A stretch of DNA of 64,000 nucleotides from Dermatemys mawii. Its lineage: Eukaryota > Chordata > Testudines > Dermatemydidae. The stretch spans positions 19,626,246 to 19,690,245 of the forward strand of contig ML677335.1 in assembly GCA_007922305.1 (NCBI GenBank), given 5' to 3'. Shown here piece after piece: positions 12,768 through 26,527 of the stretch (position 1 is its first letter; each line of letters begins with the position of its first letter). The position numbers and the translations under genes were made by a program. The notes below the pieces were generated by a model. It was not told the DNA's origin. It made no database searches and saw only the letters and a program-made list of their open reading frames with translations.

Positions 12768-12870
12768 AACAACGAGGAGTCCTTGTGGCACCTTAGAAAC
12801 TAACAAATTTATTTGTGAATAAGCTTTCATGGGCTAAAACCCACTTCATCAGATGCATGGAGTGGAAAAT
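12768..12870 (-). repeat. Penelope-like 3' repeat with hammerhead-like core
   Basis: On the minus strand this fragment contains CTGATGA (12852-12846), a short hairpin (12845-12829), GAAA (12828-12825), then an AT-rich stem-loop and GTTAGTTTCTAAGGTGCCAC. I recognise the repeat family from turtles and other sauropsids and think it is the terminal part of a Penelope-like element. The order CTGATGA, stem II, GAAA, stem III is the hammerhead ribozyme layout. Pairing for stem I is poor, so activity is doubtful. Confidence 0.5.
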
Positions 12871-13380
12871 ATGTTTATGCTTACTTATTTAAATGGGCAA
12901 TATTTTCAGCTCTAAACTTCCCCTTACTGGTTACTATCATCAAAATATCCTAGGTATAGCCTATCTATTGTTCCACATTTTTGCATTTTTTCCCTTTCTT
13001 TGGTAGCAGTCCTTAATGGACCTTCATAAGATATTAGGAACAGTGACTTTGAGCTTAAATCTTTAGTAAAAGACTCCCTCAGTGTGTGTGTGTTGAATAA
13101 TCAGAAAAAAGAAAACAACTGATAAAACTTTGATTTCTGCTGAGAACAACTAGACATGGAGAAGCAACTAAGCTTAAGTACCTTCATACCAGGAATGAGC
13201 TCCTTTCTTCACATGCAAATTTTGGACCTGATTCTCCTCTTAGGTCACATCTAGACAGTAAAAACAGTGCACAGCGTGGAAGCTGAAGCGTGGAGCAGTG
13301 GAGCTGCAGGTTTTTGCCTGGAGCTAGACCGGAGCTGGAGCACCGCTCCAAAGCCCTGGTAATTTCAGCCATTCACAATA

Positions 13381-13406
13381 GAGGAGGAGGAGGAGGAGGA
13401 GGAGGA
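13381..13406. repeat. (GAG)n trinucleotide repeat
   Basis: About eight uninterrupted GAG/GGA units. Confidence 0.95.
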
Positions 13407-13439
13407 AGGGTGATGCTACTGGCACGTCTCATGCCTTTA

Positions 13440-13515
13440 TAACCGTTAGCCCCGTGATTAAGGCACTTCCCTCAAATGTGTGAGTCCCAGGTTTGAATCC
13501 TCTTTTTTTACGCAT
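13440..13515 (+). repeat. tRNA-derived SINE head
   Basis: TTAGCCCCGTGATTAAGG resembles a diverged polymerase III A box region, and CAGGTTTGAATCC is close to a B box (GGTTCRANTCC). Spacing is tRNA-like, but no cloverleaf can be completed. It is most like the head of a MIR-type SINE rather than a working tRNA. Confidence 0.5.
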
Positions 13516-16500
13516 AAAAATTTCCAATTTCAGATTAAGTTCAAAATGAACTGATTCCCCTCCCCCCAAATTTTTTAGAACTTCCACCAACTGAAAAATT
13601 AGTTATTTGCCAGTTCTAGTATAGTCATATGCTTTCTTCCAGCAGTGTACATCAGGGGTTCCTCATCTAAAGTCAATAGAAGGAAACCATTATGCTGTAA
13701 ATGAAAGGATAATTGTGCTGTATATATATGACCTTACCAGTAATTTCCCCAGAATACAGTAATTTTATGCATTACCAAAGTAGGAAATATGCTAATAGCA
13801 GCCATTATATGACTTTAAAATCTCCCAAACCTCCAGTATGTAATTCAGTATCCTAACTTATCTCAGAATCTATCACTCTATGTATTGCCAATTTGCTACT
13901 TGATAATTATGTTTAAAAAAAAAACAACAAAAACATATCCACTAATATCTAACAGTAGCACTGTCCAGTGATTTAAAGTCTGTTAGACTGTCTGCATCAC
14001 ATACGAAGTTATGTTGAATAAAAGGAAGAGAATAAGGCATTGTTAGTGGAAATCACACATTCTCATCTCGTATCAGACAAAGACAGCTCCAAGTTCCCAA
14101 AGGCTTTTTAAACTGCACAGCCCATTTCATGTTTGTTTCTATAAATCAAACTGCATTTGTTAGTAGAAAGAAAGAAAAATTAACATCACATATTTCCCCT
14201 GAAAGGTATGAACTATTATTTCACACTCTTTCTCTTCTCTTCCCCCACCTTATAACCTTTTTCTTTCTCTTTTTGTGAATATTGGGAATTCTGCATGCCA
14301 GAGACTGAAAAGTCAGTTAATTTACAGAATAATTGGTCATTCCATATTCAGTCCACAAAATCCCAAAGAAAGATGAATCTGGGACAGAAGTCACAGTAGT
14401 AGAGGCTGATGACATCTAAAAATAGGTAGATAAGAAACTATGCAATGCCTATTGAGTTTATCTATGCCCTTATACTGTACTCCTCACCACATTACCTGAT
14501 TACCATAGGGCAGAGATGCGCAAAATATTTGCTACAGCTCTCAAACACACTCAAACATGGCCTAAGATTGAGGCCTAATATGTTCTATAAACATAACAGA
14601 GGAATATTCATGCAATATTAACCATGACCCCTACATAAACACCCTCTCCAGCTAACAAACTTGTTTACTTCATCAGTCTTTTGTCTTTTCCCAACAATCA
14701 CCTCAACAAAAACCTCTCTTTTATTTTTAGGTTTGGAGAGGTTTCTAGGGCCAAGGGGCTGGATACACAGGAAGAACGCATCTTGCTGGGGAAGAAGGGA
14801 CCATGTTCGCTTTAGAAGTTACAGCTTCTAAATCTGAAACCAGCAGGGATTGATTCACTTTCAACAGCTGAAAAATGAACTGTGCAGTTTGATTCACTAA
14901 TGCTATCACAAACCAAGCCCAGCAAATTTTCAAACAAGTCTGTTGTCCGAGAACATTCATCACAGTGCTCAATGAAAATATGGTTTACTTTAGTTTTGTT
15001 ATTTAGGTCTTTACATTTTTATGTAAGTTGGCAAATGATGATTTAGGCCCAGCCCAAAGGTCAAAATCCTGACATGCACAGAAGGAAGGGCCATATCTCA
15101 ATCACTTCAGAAATAAAATAGCAAGGGATGAACGTATAATGAGAAACACAGACAGAAAATATAAAATGGACTATCCAACACGCTTTCCTGGCTAAGCTTT
15201 TTATCTTTTTAATTAAATCAAAATTCAGAGGTAGTGGTAGTACCCCAAATAACTGGGGAGACTGCAGGTAGAAATCACCCCACCCCCCCAGCAGATCAAT
15301 TATATATTCAAAGAGAAATATTGGTTGGAGGCAGAGAGAAGTGTTTCATGGAAGGAAAAGGGAAGTTGGTGAGAAGTGTAAAGAAAAAAGGGTGCCCCCA
15401 GAACAAAAAATTTAGATGCTTTACTGAAAAGGCAAAGTGGGAGAAAACAGAGTCTAGTTCTCTGTGATCCTGTCATTGTTCTCAACTCTTCATAGTCCCA
15501 ACCTCATCCCTTCCAGTCAAGCTCTACTATACCACATGCCCCCACTGCCAATTCACTTATCTCCTCACTCAACAACTGACTACATTCCCCCCGTACTCAA
15601 GCCTCCTAATCCAATCTGTCCTCCTCCCAGTTCAGAACCTTTGTTCCTCTTCACCGTTCCCTTGTTACATCTTTCCCCCATAAGTAAAACTATCCCTTAA
15701 CTTTGCTTTGAACCCTAAATTAGAATCTCCCTTAACTACCACTCTCTCAAATCTGCTTCCTCCCTTCCTTAGATTAAAATTCCTTACCCCCTCAAAACAG
15801 AGCAGTCTCATTGCAGAATGCGTGTTACAAAGTCCTATCCTCGATATCAGGAGGGGACAGAATTTCAGTCCATGGAGCTATCTTTTCCAGATAGGGGAAT
15901 GCTCTCTGAGAATTGCTGACAAGGCTCTATTTTGCTTAGTTTACAACAGTATCAAAGCCAATGTCTACATAGTTGCTGGCAAATATTTTTTTTTTCGCTT
16001 TCTGGTTTGCTGAAATCCATAGAGAAATAACAGGAGGAAAAATGTAACCCAATACTGCATATATGCCTGTATATACAGTCATTATGGTTGCTAATACAGA
16101 TAAACCAACAACACTAAAGGACAATTTCAGTTACCACAGTGATAGGCATTTTAAAAGATAGAATGAGCATAACTCCATGAATTTGAATCTTATTGCACCT
16201 GCTAACACCAAGAGTAAATTTTGGTTTACATATGCTTGGGATCACCCACACCAAGTACTGCAATAACCACTCCCAATGCTGTTTAGCTTTGAAAATTAGT
16301 CAAGATCAAATCTATTCAGATCAGTAACACCATCTGTTTTCAAGCATCCAGCTGCTGCCCTTTTGGTTACAGCTTAGTCAAATTCCTCTAATTAATTCCA
16401 TGCTGTACTTATTCATAGGTATTATAATGAAAAATGAAAAATGTGTTGTTCTGTATTTTCTCTGAGTTGCAAATCTGAAATCTGTAGATAATACTATGGA

Positions 16501-17404
16501 TGGACAGTAACTACTCCATAGTTTAGACTGAAGACAGCTCTCAATTGTCACCAATATTTTCAACCTCCAATATCTCCTCCAAAAGAAACCAATTTTTCAG
16601 AAATGTCATATGCCACATTGATTTGCAGGGAACATTTTTTTTCTGGAAAGTTTTGGGAAATTAGACAGAGTTTTGAAGGTATTGTGATCTGATTATTTCC
16701 CGGTCTTTATTTTTCTAATACATTTTTTTGGCTAATTATACAGTATTTCTAAAATATCTCAGTCAAGGAAATTCATTTTTTTTTCTGTTGGCCTCATTGA
16801 GACTAGTGCCATTTCCTATCTTTGAAAAAGTTAACTGGTGAATTAAAACTATATAAACATTTATTGCATTAATAAGATTGATTATTCAAATTGTTGGCAT
16901 GTAGAACATTCATTATAACCTAGATTGTTGATTGTTCCTTTGTAGCAATGAAGACCCTACTTGTACTGGTGGAGCTGGGGGGAGGGAAGGGGAAGAGGAG
17001 GGTAGGTTCCATGTGGTTGCCACTGCCACTCCCCCTTCATGAATAAGTTGAAGGAGAGTAGGAGAGTATACAAAACCAAAACTCTATGCCCAACTATTTA
17101 CCAGCTAGTAGACCTTCATATTCCTTTCCCGGGGGCAAAAAAGGAACTCCAGAAGGGCTGTGACTCAGAAGGGTGCCTCCGAGTCACAGTGCCTTTCTGC
17201 ACTTCCTCTGTGGGTGGGATGACTTTATATAGATGCAAATGAAAGTTTATTCCCAACAATCTAACCCTATGAGATAATAACCTAAGCAATCATAATGTGA
17301 TCTATCATTAGAGATAGCTGGGCAATAAAGACAAAATTGAAAAAAATAAAATTTTCAAAATCTCTTTCTCATATCTATCTATATAGATACATTCAAATAT
17401 ATAT

Positions 17405-17561
17405 TAGTGGTTCTCAGCCTACGGCCCAATCAGCACATAGCTGTGGTCCATGTGACATCCTCAGGGCCATACAGGTAGCATACACATTGTGTGGATGCAG
17501 CCCACATAACACAGAGAGCTGCATATTTGTCTCACAATGGTAAATATATTGAGCATCACTG
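17405..17561. mobile_element. Short hAT-type MITE
   Basis: Left end TAGTGGTTCTCAGCCTACGG; the right end reads ATTGAGCATCACTG, an inverted, diverged copy. Both flanks read ATATATAT, consistent with an 8-bp duplication but also with simple AT repeats. Confidence 0.7.
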
Positions 17562-18025
17562 ATATATATAAAGGGACTATTATGACAGACACTTTATTTG
17601 TCACATAATGTTAACATTTACAAATATCTTAGTGGACCACATTACAAGCTTCAGAGGTGCCCTACACAGGTAAAAAATGATGAGGGTAAAATTAATAACT
17701 TTACTTTTATAGCCAACATTTTTCAAGCATGTTTTGTATATTAGTTGTTATGGAAGGCTACGCCAATAAAAAGTGATAGGAGAAATACAAAAATTAAATA
17801 AAATTAAATAAAGCCCAAATGTGTATGTGTTACTTAATGCTAGCTGTACTGGAGGGGCAGAATTCACAACAGCACTTTGATAATGAACCACTAGTGCACA
17901 AGTGTTTACTTAACATTAGTATTATAGCCTGTCCAGGTGGGTTAGGACTCCCAGCTCCTAGGGAACACTCTACAATTGCAAGGTCGGTACCCTTGTGTTA
18001 ACCAACCCTCACTATATGTGCCTGA

Positions 18026-18101
18026 ATATTTTATATTATATTATATAAAATATATATTATATATTTTATAATTATATAATATAATATAATTATAATATAA
18101 A
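18026..18101. repeat. AT-only palindromic tract at the assembly gap
   Basis: An almost pure A/T stretch with many self-complementary TATAATTATA words runs directly into the run of Ns. Such sequence is hard to assemble and probably explains the gap. Confidence 0.9.
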
Positions 18102-18501
18102 NNNNNNNNNNNNNNNNNNNNNNNNNNNNNNNNNNNNNNNNNNNNNNNNNNNNNNNNNNNNNNNNNNNNNNNNNNNNNNNNNNNNNNNNNNNNNNNNNNN
18201 NNNNNNNNNNNNNNNNNNNNNNNNNNNNNNNNNNNNNNNNNNNNNNNNNNNNNNNNNNNNNNNNNNNNNNNNNNNNNNNNNNNNNNNNNNNNNNNNNNNN
18301 NNNNNNNNNNNNNNNNNNNNNNNNNNNNNNNNNNNNNNNNNNNNNNNNNNNNNNNNNNNNNNNNNNNNNNNNNNNNNNNNNNNNNNNNNNNNNNNNNNNN
18401 NNNNNNNNNNNNNNNNNNNNNNNNNNNNNNNNNNNNNNNNNNNNNNNNNNNNNNNNNNNNNNNNNNNNNNNNNNNNNNNNNNNNNNNNNNNNNNNNNNNN
18501 N
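18102..18501. other. Assembly gap (400 N)
   Basis: Unbroken run of N. The length is a round number, so it may be an estimate rather than a measurement. Confidence 0.99.
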
Positions 18502-20079
18502 ATAATATCTTGCTTTTGAGCTTCCTTGGCTTTCGTTAAAAAAAGAGAGAAAAGAAAATCAATTATTCTGAAAATATAGCCTGGACCAGAGATTTATTTA
18601 TTTTTTTAAAAAAAGTCATTAAAGCTCTCTGCAACTTTAAGAACTTTAGAAACAATCCCAAAATCTGTAATATGCATTGAGAACATATTTAGTTGTCCCA
18701 GAGGCAGTTATGAACATTATCTACAGCACTCTGATAGAAAGGGCTAAATGGTGAGTGATTAAACATATTCCACAAGGAATTTACTAGAATTGCTGGAATT
18801 GGAAAGGCTGGAATACCTCCCAAAGTATCTTTTATGACAATGGACATTTTTCTTACCAAAAGAAGCAAGGAGACACATTTGCATCTGTATCAGTGGAACA
18901 GACAAATTAAAAACATGTATTATTTCTAATTCTGAAATGCAGATGATATTAAGCAGATTATCTGTTTACTGTCTACAATAAAAAATAGATCATTTGCCAT
19001 ATTATATGTTGGCTTCTTTTTTCTTAGTCTTCAAATCAAGGTGTCACAACGGAGGTGATAATCACAAAATGACTATCTGCATTCCTACTCCTATAACCAC
19101 ATAATCACGATGGAATCCTACACAGGCAACTGTGACTGAATAAAGGTGTCTTTGCAGTTCATTCTCCAGCTATGAGGGGTCACTGCTTCTCCTGTTTCTT
19201 TCTCACATCTCCTTCTGCTGGCTTCCTGCCAACAGGAAATAAACTGCTGTCTCATGCAGCATGGGACTACCCACTTATAAGCAGTCATCCTTTTATCTCA
19301 ACAGAAGCAAATAATACAAATGCTCAAGAATCTATAGCAGTTATATGTAACATTAGGTACTGTTTAGAGCATTGTTTTTGATATACAAAGCTCTAACATC
19401 CTGGGACCTGCCAATTTGAGAGATCACCTCTATCCCCATAGGCTGTTCCTTGAGCTGAAATCAGCAGAGATGGTAGATTTTGAACATCTTCAGTGTACGT
19501 TGGCAGATTGCCCTGGTTTTGGAATTGATACCACTTCATGATCCAGACTGGATTGAAACTCTTCACTGGCAAGGCATGCTGGAGTCCATCTCTCATGAGG
19601 AACTATTTAAGACAGGCTGAGGTGAGTGTGGTTTGGCCTTTTTGTAGGAGCTATTCTAGGATTAATTTCCATGCATCTGTAGATGGGAGAGGTATTGCTT
19701 TGCTTTTGCTTCTTTTGCAGTATGAAGTGACTTTAAATAAGTTTGAGGCAAGTTAACATCATGTGGCAACGTTTCATAGTCAGTGTAGCAAAAGGATAGA
19801 ATCCTGAATATATAAGATGCTCATTAATTCTCAAGAGCAATAAAATAGTGGCATATCACACCTATTCTATTGTTGGGTTAAAATACACCAAGAGAATCTG
19901 AATCCTGTTTACTTACAAAAAATACTGTAAGTCAAACCAAATTAGACTGCTGGTTCATTTAGGCTGCTTGGTGCCTCAGCCAATGGCTAGTTCCAACTGC
20001 TTTGACAAAAATTAATAGTTGATGGGGGAACATATACAATGCAGAAGCAGCTTTTGAGGCTGAATGAAAACAGTGGAAA

Positions 20080-20585
20080 GTTGGGCTGTCAAACAATTTT
20101 AAAAAACTGTGATTAATCACAGTTCAAATCACACTGTTAAACCATATCTGAATACCATTTATTTAAATATTTTTGGAGGTTTAATATATTTTCAAATATA
20201 GTGTCTGGGCTGGGGTCAACAGCCTCCCTCAGAGCATGGCACGGGGCTTCTGCCTCCATCCAGTGCATGGGGCTTCAGCCCGGCATGGGGCTCCAGCTAC
20301 CCTACAGGCTTGGGGATTCAGCCACTCTCAGGGGTTTAGGTGCAGGGCTCCAGCCCTCCCCTTCCTGGGAAGCTGCAAGCGGCAGCTGCTGCAGCCCCCC
20401 TCCACTTCCAGAGTTGCGCCAGAGGTTTCAGTTCCCCTGCAGGCTGGGGCTTCAGCCCCTGACCCACTCTGCCCCACCAGTGCCTCCTACCCCACCCACA
20501 GGCATGCAATTAACATGTTAAAAATAATGCATTAATTTTGCTTTCTATACATCACAGGCATGAACTGCAATTAATTGACAACCTC
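20080..20585. mobile_element. hAT-like MITE with GC-rich interior
   Basis: Termini GTTGGGCTGTCAAACAATT and, reading inward from the right, GAGGTTGTCAATTAATT. Flanks AGTGGAAA (20072-20079) and AGTGGAAG (20586-20593) match at seven of eight bases, a target duplication. AT-rich outer parts surround a GC-rich core of about 320 bp, whose open frames (up to 106 codons) are compositional artefacts. Confidence 0.8.
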
Positions 20586-23003
20586 AGTGGAAGGACACAA
20601 TTCCCTTTTTTGATGCTGTCCAATACATGTTTCCATGTTTCATTGTCAAGAACAGTGAAAGCCAATCAACTAGACAACATTGCTGGGCTTGTTTTTAGAA
20701 TTCTCTTTTGGATAACGCCTATAATGTGATCCTGATCATCTTTCTTTACTCACTGACTTCAAGATAAACCTTGATCAGTGAGTATTAGGGAATTTGATAT
20801 TAAGAGGTTCTGCATTTTCAAACACTTGCCAACCAAATCTATAAATCTTGATTATCACAGTGGAATATGTAGAGAGAAGAGAATATGGGTCTCTTATTTA
20901 ATTATATTAAATGAATAGTGTGTCTTAGGTTTTTCTCATAAGATACACTGCCAGAAATTGATTTTGTGCCGTTGTTGGATCTAAGGAGCTAAAAAAGGTA
21001 ATTATCTAATCTTGCTAAGGTAGAATACAGATATGTTATTTTAATAAGTTAATAGATATTTCAGGGCTGCATTTTAAATCCTAGCATATACTAGTTATAC
21101 AGTCTTCCTGCTTAGGATGGCATATCAACCCACAACAGACCAACATAAAATACAATGCATTGAATACACAGTATATTTTATAGTTCATCTGATAAATCTG
21201 TTTGTCAAGAAAACCTAAAAATACTTTTCCCCTTACAAGCACTTATGAAGATATACCTTGCAGGGAAGCCACATTAGCAAAAAAATCCACATGAAACCTA
21301 TGTTGGAAATGGTGAAGATTTGCCATAGCTCTCATAAGGAATACCACAGTACTGAATTGCCAAAACCAAATATGCTTTCTTATGGTTATTTCTTCCACTT
21401 ATGCTTTTTTTCCACTTAAGCAGTCTTGGGAGATATGTATGAGGCTAAAAAACAACTTATAAATCAAAAGCTAGTTAAGCTGTAGTCACACTGTTCAAAC
21501 ATACATACATACATCATTGTCACCCTGATGCTGTACATCTAGCAGAAGGTATTGCAAAATTTCTAAATGGGGATGAAATCAGAGTAAAAAAAGAATGTTG
21601 CTCATTCTTTTACATGCAGGAGAACTACTTATTGCAATGGCACAATGTTCTTACAACTATAAAGTTTACTTTACAAAGTGAATTATAAATTGAAATTGGA
21701 CCATTTAGACACCTGATACCTGGCCTTGTATGCCTTTCTGGTTATATAACAGAAAGATAAATTATGAAGGGTGAGTAAAAATTTCCACTCTGGAAACATG
21801 TTATAAGTTAACAGAGTAGAATATTTGGTGGTAATGTTTGGTTTAGAATTGCTTTGAAATTTTGAATGTTCAAAGTACATGAGTTAATGAATCCACTTAG
21901 AAGTAATTCTTAGAATAGTCTAGCAGGGAGTTAAAATAAGTATAATTCCTTTAGTCAAGAAAGCAGCATGTTTCCAACAGTTTCTGAACTATGAAATCTG
22001 TTCAAAAAATGCAAGAACAGAAGAACAAAAAGATATTAGAACAATACAGCCAGGACACGAACCACCAATCAGTGAATTTCTTTCAATGTGTTAGCAAAGT
22101 ATAGATTATCCAATCACTTTCATAGTGTTGTAAATAATTAGATTTCTTTTATACTGTTACAGAAAATGTTATTTATTTATTTATTTAAACTTTACTTTTA
22201 AGATGTTAGGAAAGGGCAAAAAAAAAAAAAGCCACAAGCCGCAACTCATGGACCTACCGCCAAATTGCTGACAAAATGCAGCCGAAAGATGTGGCGCACC
22301 ATCCCAATGACGGGTTTTCCCTGTGTAGCAGCATTGCACCGGGAAAACCTGAAGAGTCATCATTTGCGCATCATTTACTTTTTTCATTTCACGCAGTTTG
22401 GACAATAAAAAAATGATTAGTTAATTCACATTCAAGTTCTACTGAACAATCAGAATGCTGCAACATTTCATGTTTGAGTTGCAGACACTGCACGGATATG
22501 TTTAAAAAAACAAACAAACAAAGACTGTTTCTATTATAATTCCTTAACTAGACAAAGTTTAAATGCAATCATTAATGTACTTTTTTACATCAGGTAAATT
22601 TAGGGGCTAAATCTGACTAGCCCTTTAACAACATTTCTGAGCCACATATGGACTTATCTGGATACAAATATTGAATATAAAAAGTATGTAAACACTGTAA
22701 CAAGCTATTCTGACATTGTTCCATGCCGCTCTTTCAGATGATCAGCTTTGACAACCATGTATGTGGCAAATTTTTAATTAAATGCTATTTCTCAACAATT
22801 CAGTCGAGAAAATCTTCATGAAAATCTTCATAAATATATAGAATATATTTCAACGGAATTAATAAAAGTAGACTAAAGTTAAGCCAGTCCAGAAAGTAAG
22901 AATTAGTGGAAGAAAACATTCGAACAGTTCCATTTTGACATAGGAGACTGCTCACATTTATCTATCAAACATCAAACTGTTAAACAGGATTCAGAACCAT
23001 CAA

Positions 23004-23149
23004 CATAGGTGTGCGCAGCACATTTCATTAGGGTATGCACCCAAGGAATTTTTTTTAAAGGCACCACACTCTACATTGAAAGCTAGGGTTTTTTTGAGAC
23101 ATTAGGGTGTGCCTGGGCACAACTGGCACACCCTGTGCGCACACCTATG
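23004..23149. mobile_element. Short hAT-type MITE with target duplication
   Basis: 146 bp with inverted termini CATAGGTGTGCGCAG and TGTGCGCACACCTATG. The flanks ACCATCAA and ATCATCAA match at seven of eight positions. Confidence 0.87.
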
Positions 23150-25889
23150 ATCATCAACCAATGCCAACAGCTAGCCTATGTAAACATGTTTGAGGGTTTT
23201 TGTCATCCTCATTCATCCAGTGCTCTGCCCTCGTCTTTGATTGATATGCTCACTTGCAGAGTTTTGCTTTAGTTACATTGTAAATTTTGGGGAACAGACA
23301 GTGTCTAAAATATTTGTAGAATGCTTTGTACAATGAGGTCTTTCCATGCTCCCACAATACCAATAAATATTTACTTGTATTATTATTAATATTAATACAA
23401 GGAAAAGCATTCTACTGACAGCATCTTACACAATATGTAGGCTACAAACTAACATTTGTGGTGTTTTGGGGAATACTATTGATTTCATAAAAATGTCGCA
23501 TTTCACAGTGAATGTGAAGAGGGATTTTAACATTCTTTATTTAGACTGAGAAATGCTCCCCGAAAAGACATGGAAAAAGATACTGTGTCAGTCTGAGAAT
23601 AAGCTAGTTAAAATGAGTACAAATTACCCCAGACCACTAATGTCTTTTATGAAGTCAGCAGAGATAGTTCCAGCAGTTTCTAAACTTAAAGCCAACACTA
23701 ACGAAAAATGACAGGTGTAGATTTAACAGATAGATGCTGTGGAACTGAAGTAGAGAAAGCTGCATAAATACTCTGCAGCAAATTGTTTTGATCAAGACTG
23801 CTGCTAAAGTCAAAAAGAATCTTCAAGGGTTACATCAAGAGAAGCATCAAAAATTGCTCTCCAAAACAGGATGAAATACAGGCATCTGTACATGGAAAGC
23901 CAGTTTCTTCAAAACCTGAACTTCCCGAATCTAGTTCAACAGAACTAATCACATCCTCTGAGGATTGGCTGGTAATCATACTGCTGTGCACACCAAGGAA
24001 AAGAGGGCTTATGTATTTCTTATTTGCAGCACTGCATGTCTTAAGGCTTAGGCTTTAAATTAAAATAACACTTTTTTCATTGACTGTGCCACATGATAAC
24101 GTAGTTTCCAAGAATAAAGTTATATGATGTTCAGAATTAACATGAAAATCAACAGATCAGATGTGAATAGTGATGGAGCTCAGATTTGCTATACTGGACT
24201 TTCACCCAACCTCTTAAAATTGCTTTCTTCACTGATATATCACTAATAAAACAGGTAATGTGTAAAAAAAGGAGACCAAAGGAAACAAAGAGAAATTGAG
24301 TAACAACATGTATCAAAACAGATACTGTGGAGTTGAGATATTCAGAATTGAACAATTTCATTTGTGCCTACATATAAGTGTAGGAGAGAAAAATAATGAA
24401 GTATGCTTTGCAGAAAATGTTTAGTTGTTTAAAATAAATCACACTATTCTATTTAGTTAAAATATCTTCTTAAAATTCTTCATTTTTTCTTAACTGCCGG
24501 TCACAAGAGTTGTGTGAAAATGCATGAAGCCCACACATAAAGTCTCTATTTTGGTTGTCACTATGCTGCTCTTCTAGAAGTTAGAAGTGAGGATAGCCTG
24601 CTTGTAGCTGGCTCTGAGTAAATGAGGCTGTTTGCTGAAAGACTGCTTTGAGACAACACACTTTCTAAACACAGCACCATAAACATGTTGAAGTGGGGTT
24701 TAGTACATTTTATTGAGTTGTAGAACTCACTCAGTTGAAGCTGTGCTGCAGGTTTTGAGTTGTGTTAAGAGACCATATATCAACGTTTACTGCGTGTATA
24801 CAAATGAAAATTATAAAGTTTGTAGGACATGACAGAACACAAACCAATATGTGTTCTTAACAGATAGTGTTATCAAACAGCACATGTCCTCTATTTAATA
24901 AAAGTGATTCACCAACAAAATTAATTGATAGCTTTGCTAACGAGTATCAAAACAACTTTTCAAAGGACAGTAAAGGTGGCTTAATAAATCAGAGTGAAGG
25001 GGAAAATATAGACTCTCCTTTAGCAATGATGTCCGCCAGGTGCTGTGGCTTCAAAGAAAAATAGAATGACATCAATATTTGATCACAGTGTTTATTAAAT
25101 TGCTTTTTCTATATCTGACAAGCTTTATAGAAAATGTCTCCAGCAGTGCACCTGTGTTGAAAGTCAAATGAAATGGATTATGAAATATGGCTCTTGACTT
25201 GGTATGCAGGTATAATCTCATATGCAATTCAGGCAAAAATAGGAATTCAATATGAAGGTTCCATTTGTTACAATTTGATGATTGTGATTAAAGTACTAAA
25301 AACATTTCCTGTCTGTCATTTCATTTTTTGTGTATAAAGCTGCATAGCGCAATTTCCTTGGCTGTTTTTCCACTTGTCAATGCAGAATCCACATACTTTG
25401 GATTTTTTTGATGGTGGAACTTAAAACATAAAATGTGGATATAGAGTAAAAGAGAAAATGTATTTTTGTAAAACTTAAAAATATTCACAAACACTGAGAT
25501 TCAGTATCACTAGATCTAAAACCAAACACTTTGTCCATTCTTATCTGCAAATTTCAGGTGTATAATCAATACAGCCTTTTGCTCTAATTCAAAGCCATTT
25601 CCAATAAAATGTCACAGAGCATTCATGTTGCTGATGTGGGATAGTAATTGCTATTCACAATAGAATCTATGAAACATTTATCTTGACTTTTGACCTGAAA
25701 ATGCATGTTAATTGCAGAAGAAAAAAATGTTTGCAATAGCTTAATTACTATGGGGCTGTAGCTCATAATTCCTATTGTTTTTTTAAAAGAGTATTGTGGT
25801 AGCAATTGAGCTCACTTACTAATATTAAGGAGGAACAGCTGATAAGGTTGTGGTTATTTGTTCAAAAGGAATGCAATTCCCAGAATCTT

Positions 25890-26527
25890 TAATGTAATTT
25901 TAATCTCTCCAAGATCATCATCAGAAGCTAGCTCCCTATAGATCAGGACACATCAACTCAAATAACCACCAAACAGTCAGGGCAACAGATGCAAACCCTG
26001 CATGCCTATTTTCACTGCTACAATGATCACCACCAGCCACAACACACCTTTCAAGATCCATAATTCCTACATATGCCGATCACAATGGGTGGTATATCTC
26101 TTCCAGCACATTAAATGCCCCAAAAATGACTTTGTGGGTGAAACCAGAGAATTACTATGCTCTTGAATGAACTCACATAGGAAAATGATAAAAGACAAAA
26201 ACACTACATCACCTTGGGTGAGTACTTTTCACAAAGTGATCACTCTGTATCTGACCTATCAGCCCTCATCCTCACAGGAAACTTGCACAACACTTTCTAA
26301 AAGATGAGCCTGGGAGTTTATAATTTTGCTGGACACTAAAAAATTATGGTATTAACAAAGATGCTGGCTTTATGGCTTATTACAGCAATCTGTTACCCAC
26401 TAACCTTCCTTTGTCCTCTGACTACAGGGGTGTTAACAGGCCACTTTAGCTTGAATGGTCCCTTGTAATGTGTGCTAAATGCTTATGCTAAGCTGTTTCA
26501 TCTTGTGTTTGGCTGTGACACTCTGAG
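25890..26527 (+). mobile_element. Penelope-like element fragment, 5' part of a split copy
   Basis: Around 26117 one frame reads NDFVGETRELLCSWMNSHRK when one stop codon is ignored, close to the FVGET...R.N.HR signature of GIY-YIG endonucleases in Penelope-like elements. Downstream it shares long blocks with the copy at 8860-9190. It is interrupted at about 26527 by a DNA transposon, and its tail resumes at 27356. Many stops make it inactive. Confidence 0.55.

Noticed and set aside
13440..13515. tRNA gene
   Set aside because: B-box-like sequence is present but acceptor and D stems cannot be formed; better as a SINE head.
15464..16013. Frames of 78 and 101 codons
   Set aside because: Proline/serine-rich pyrimidine tract without splice sites or recognisable homology.
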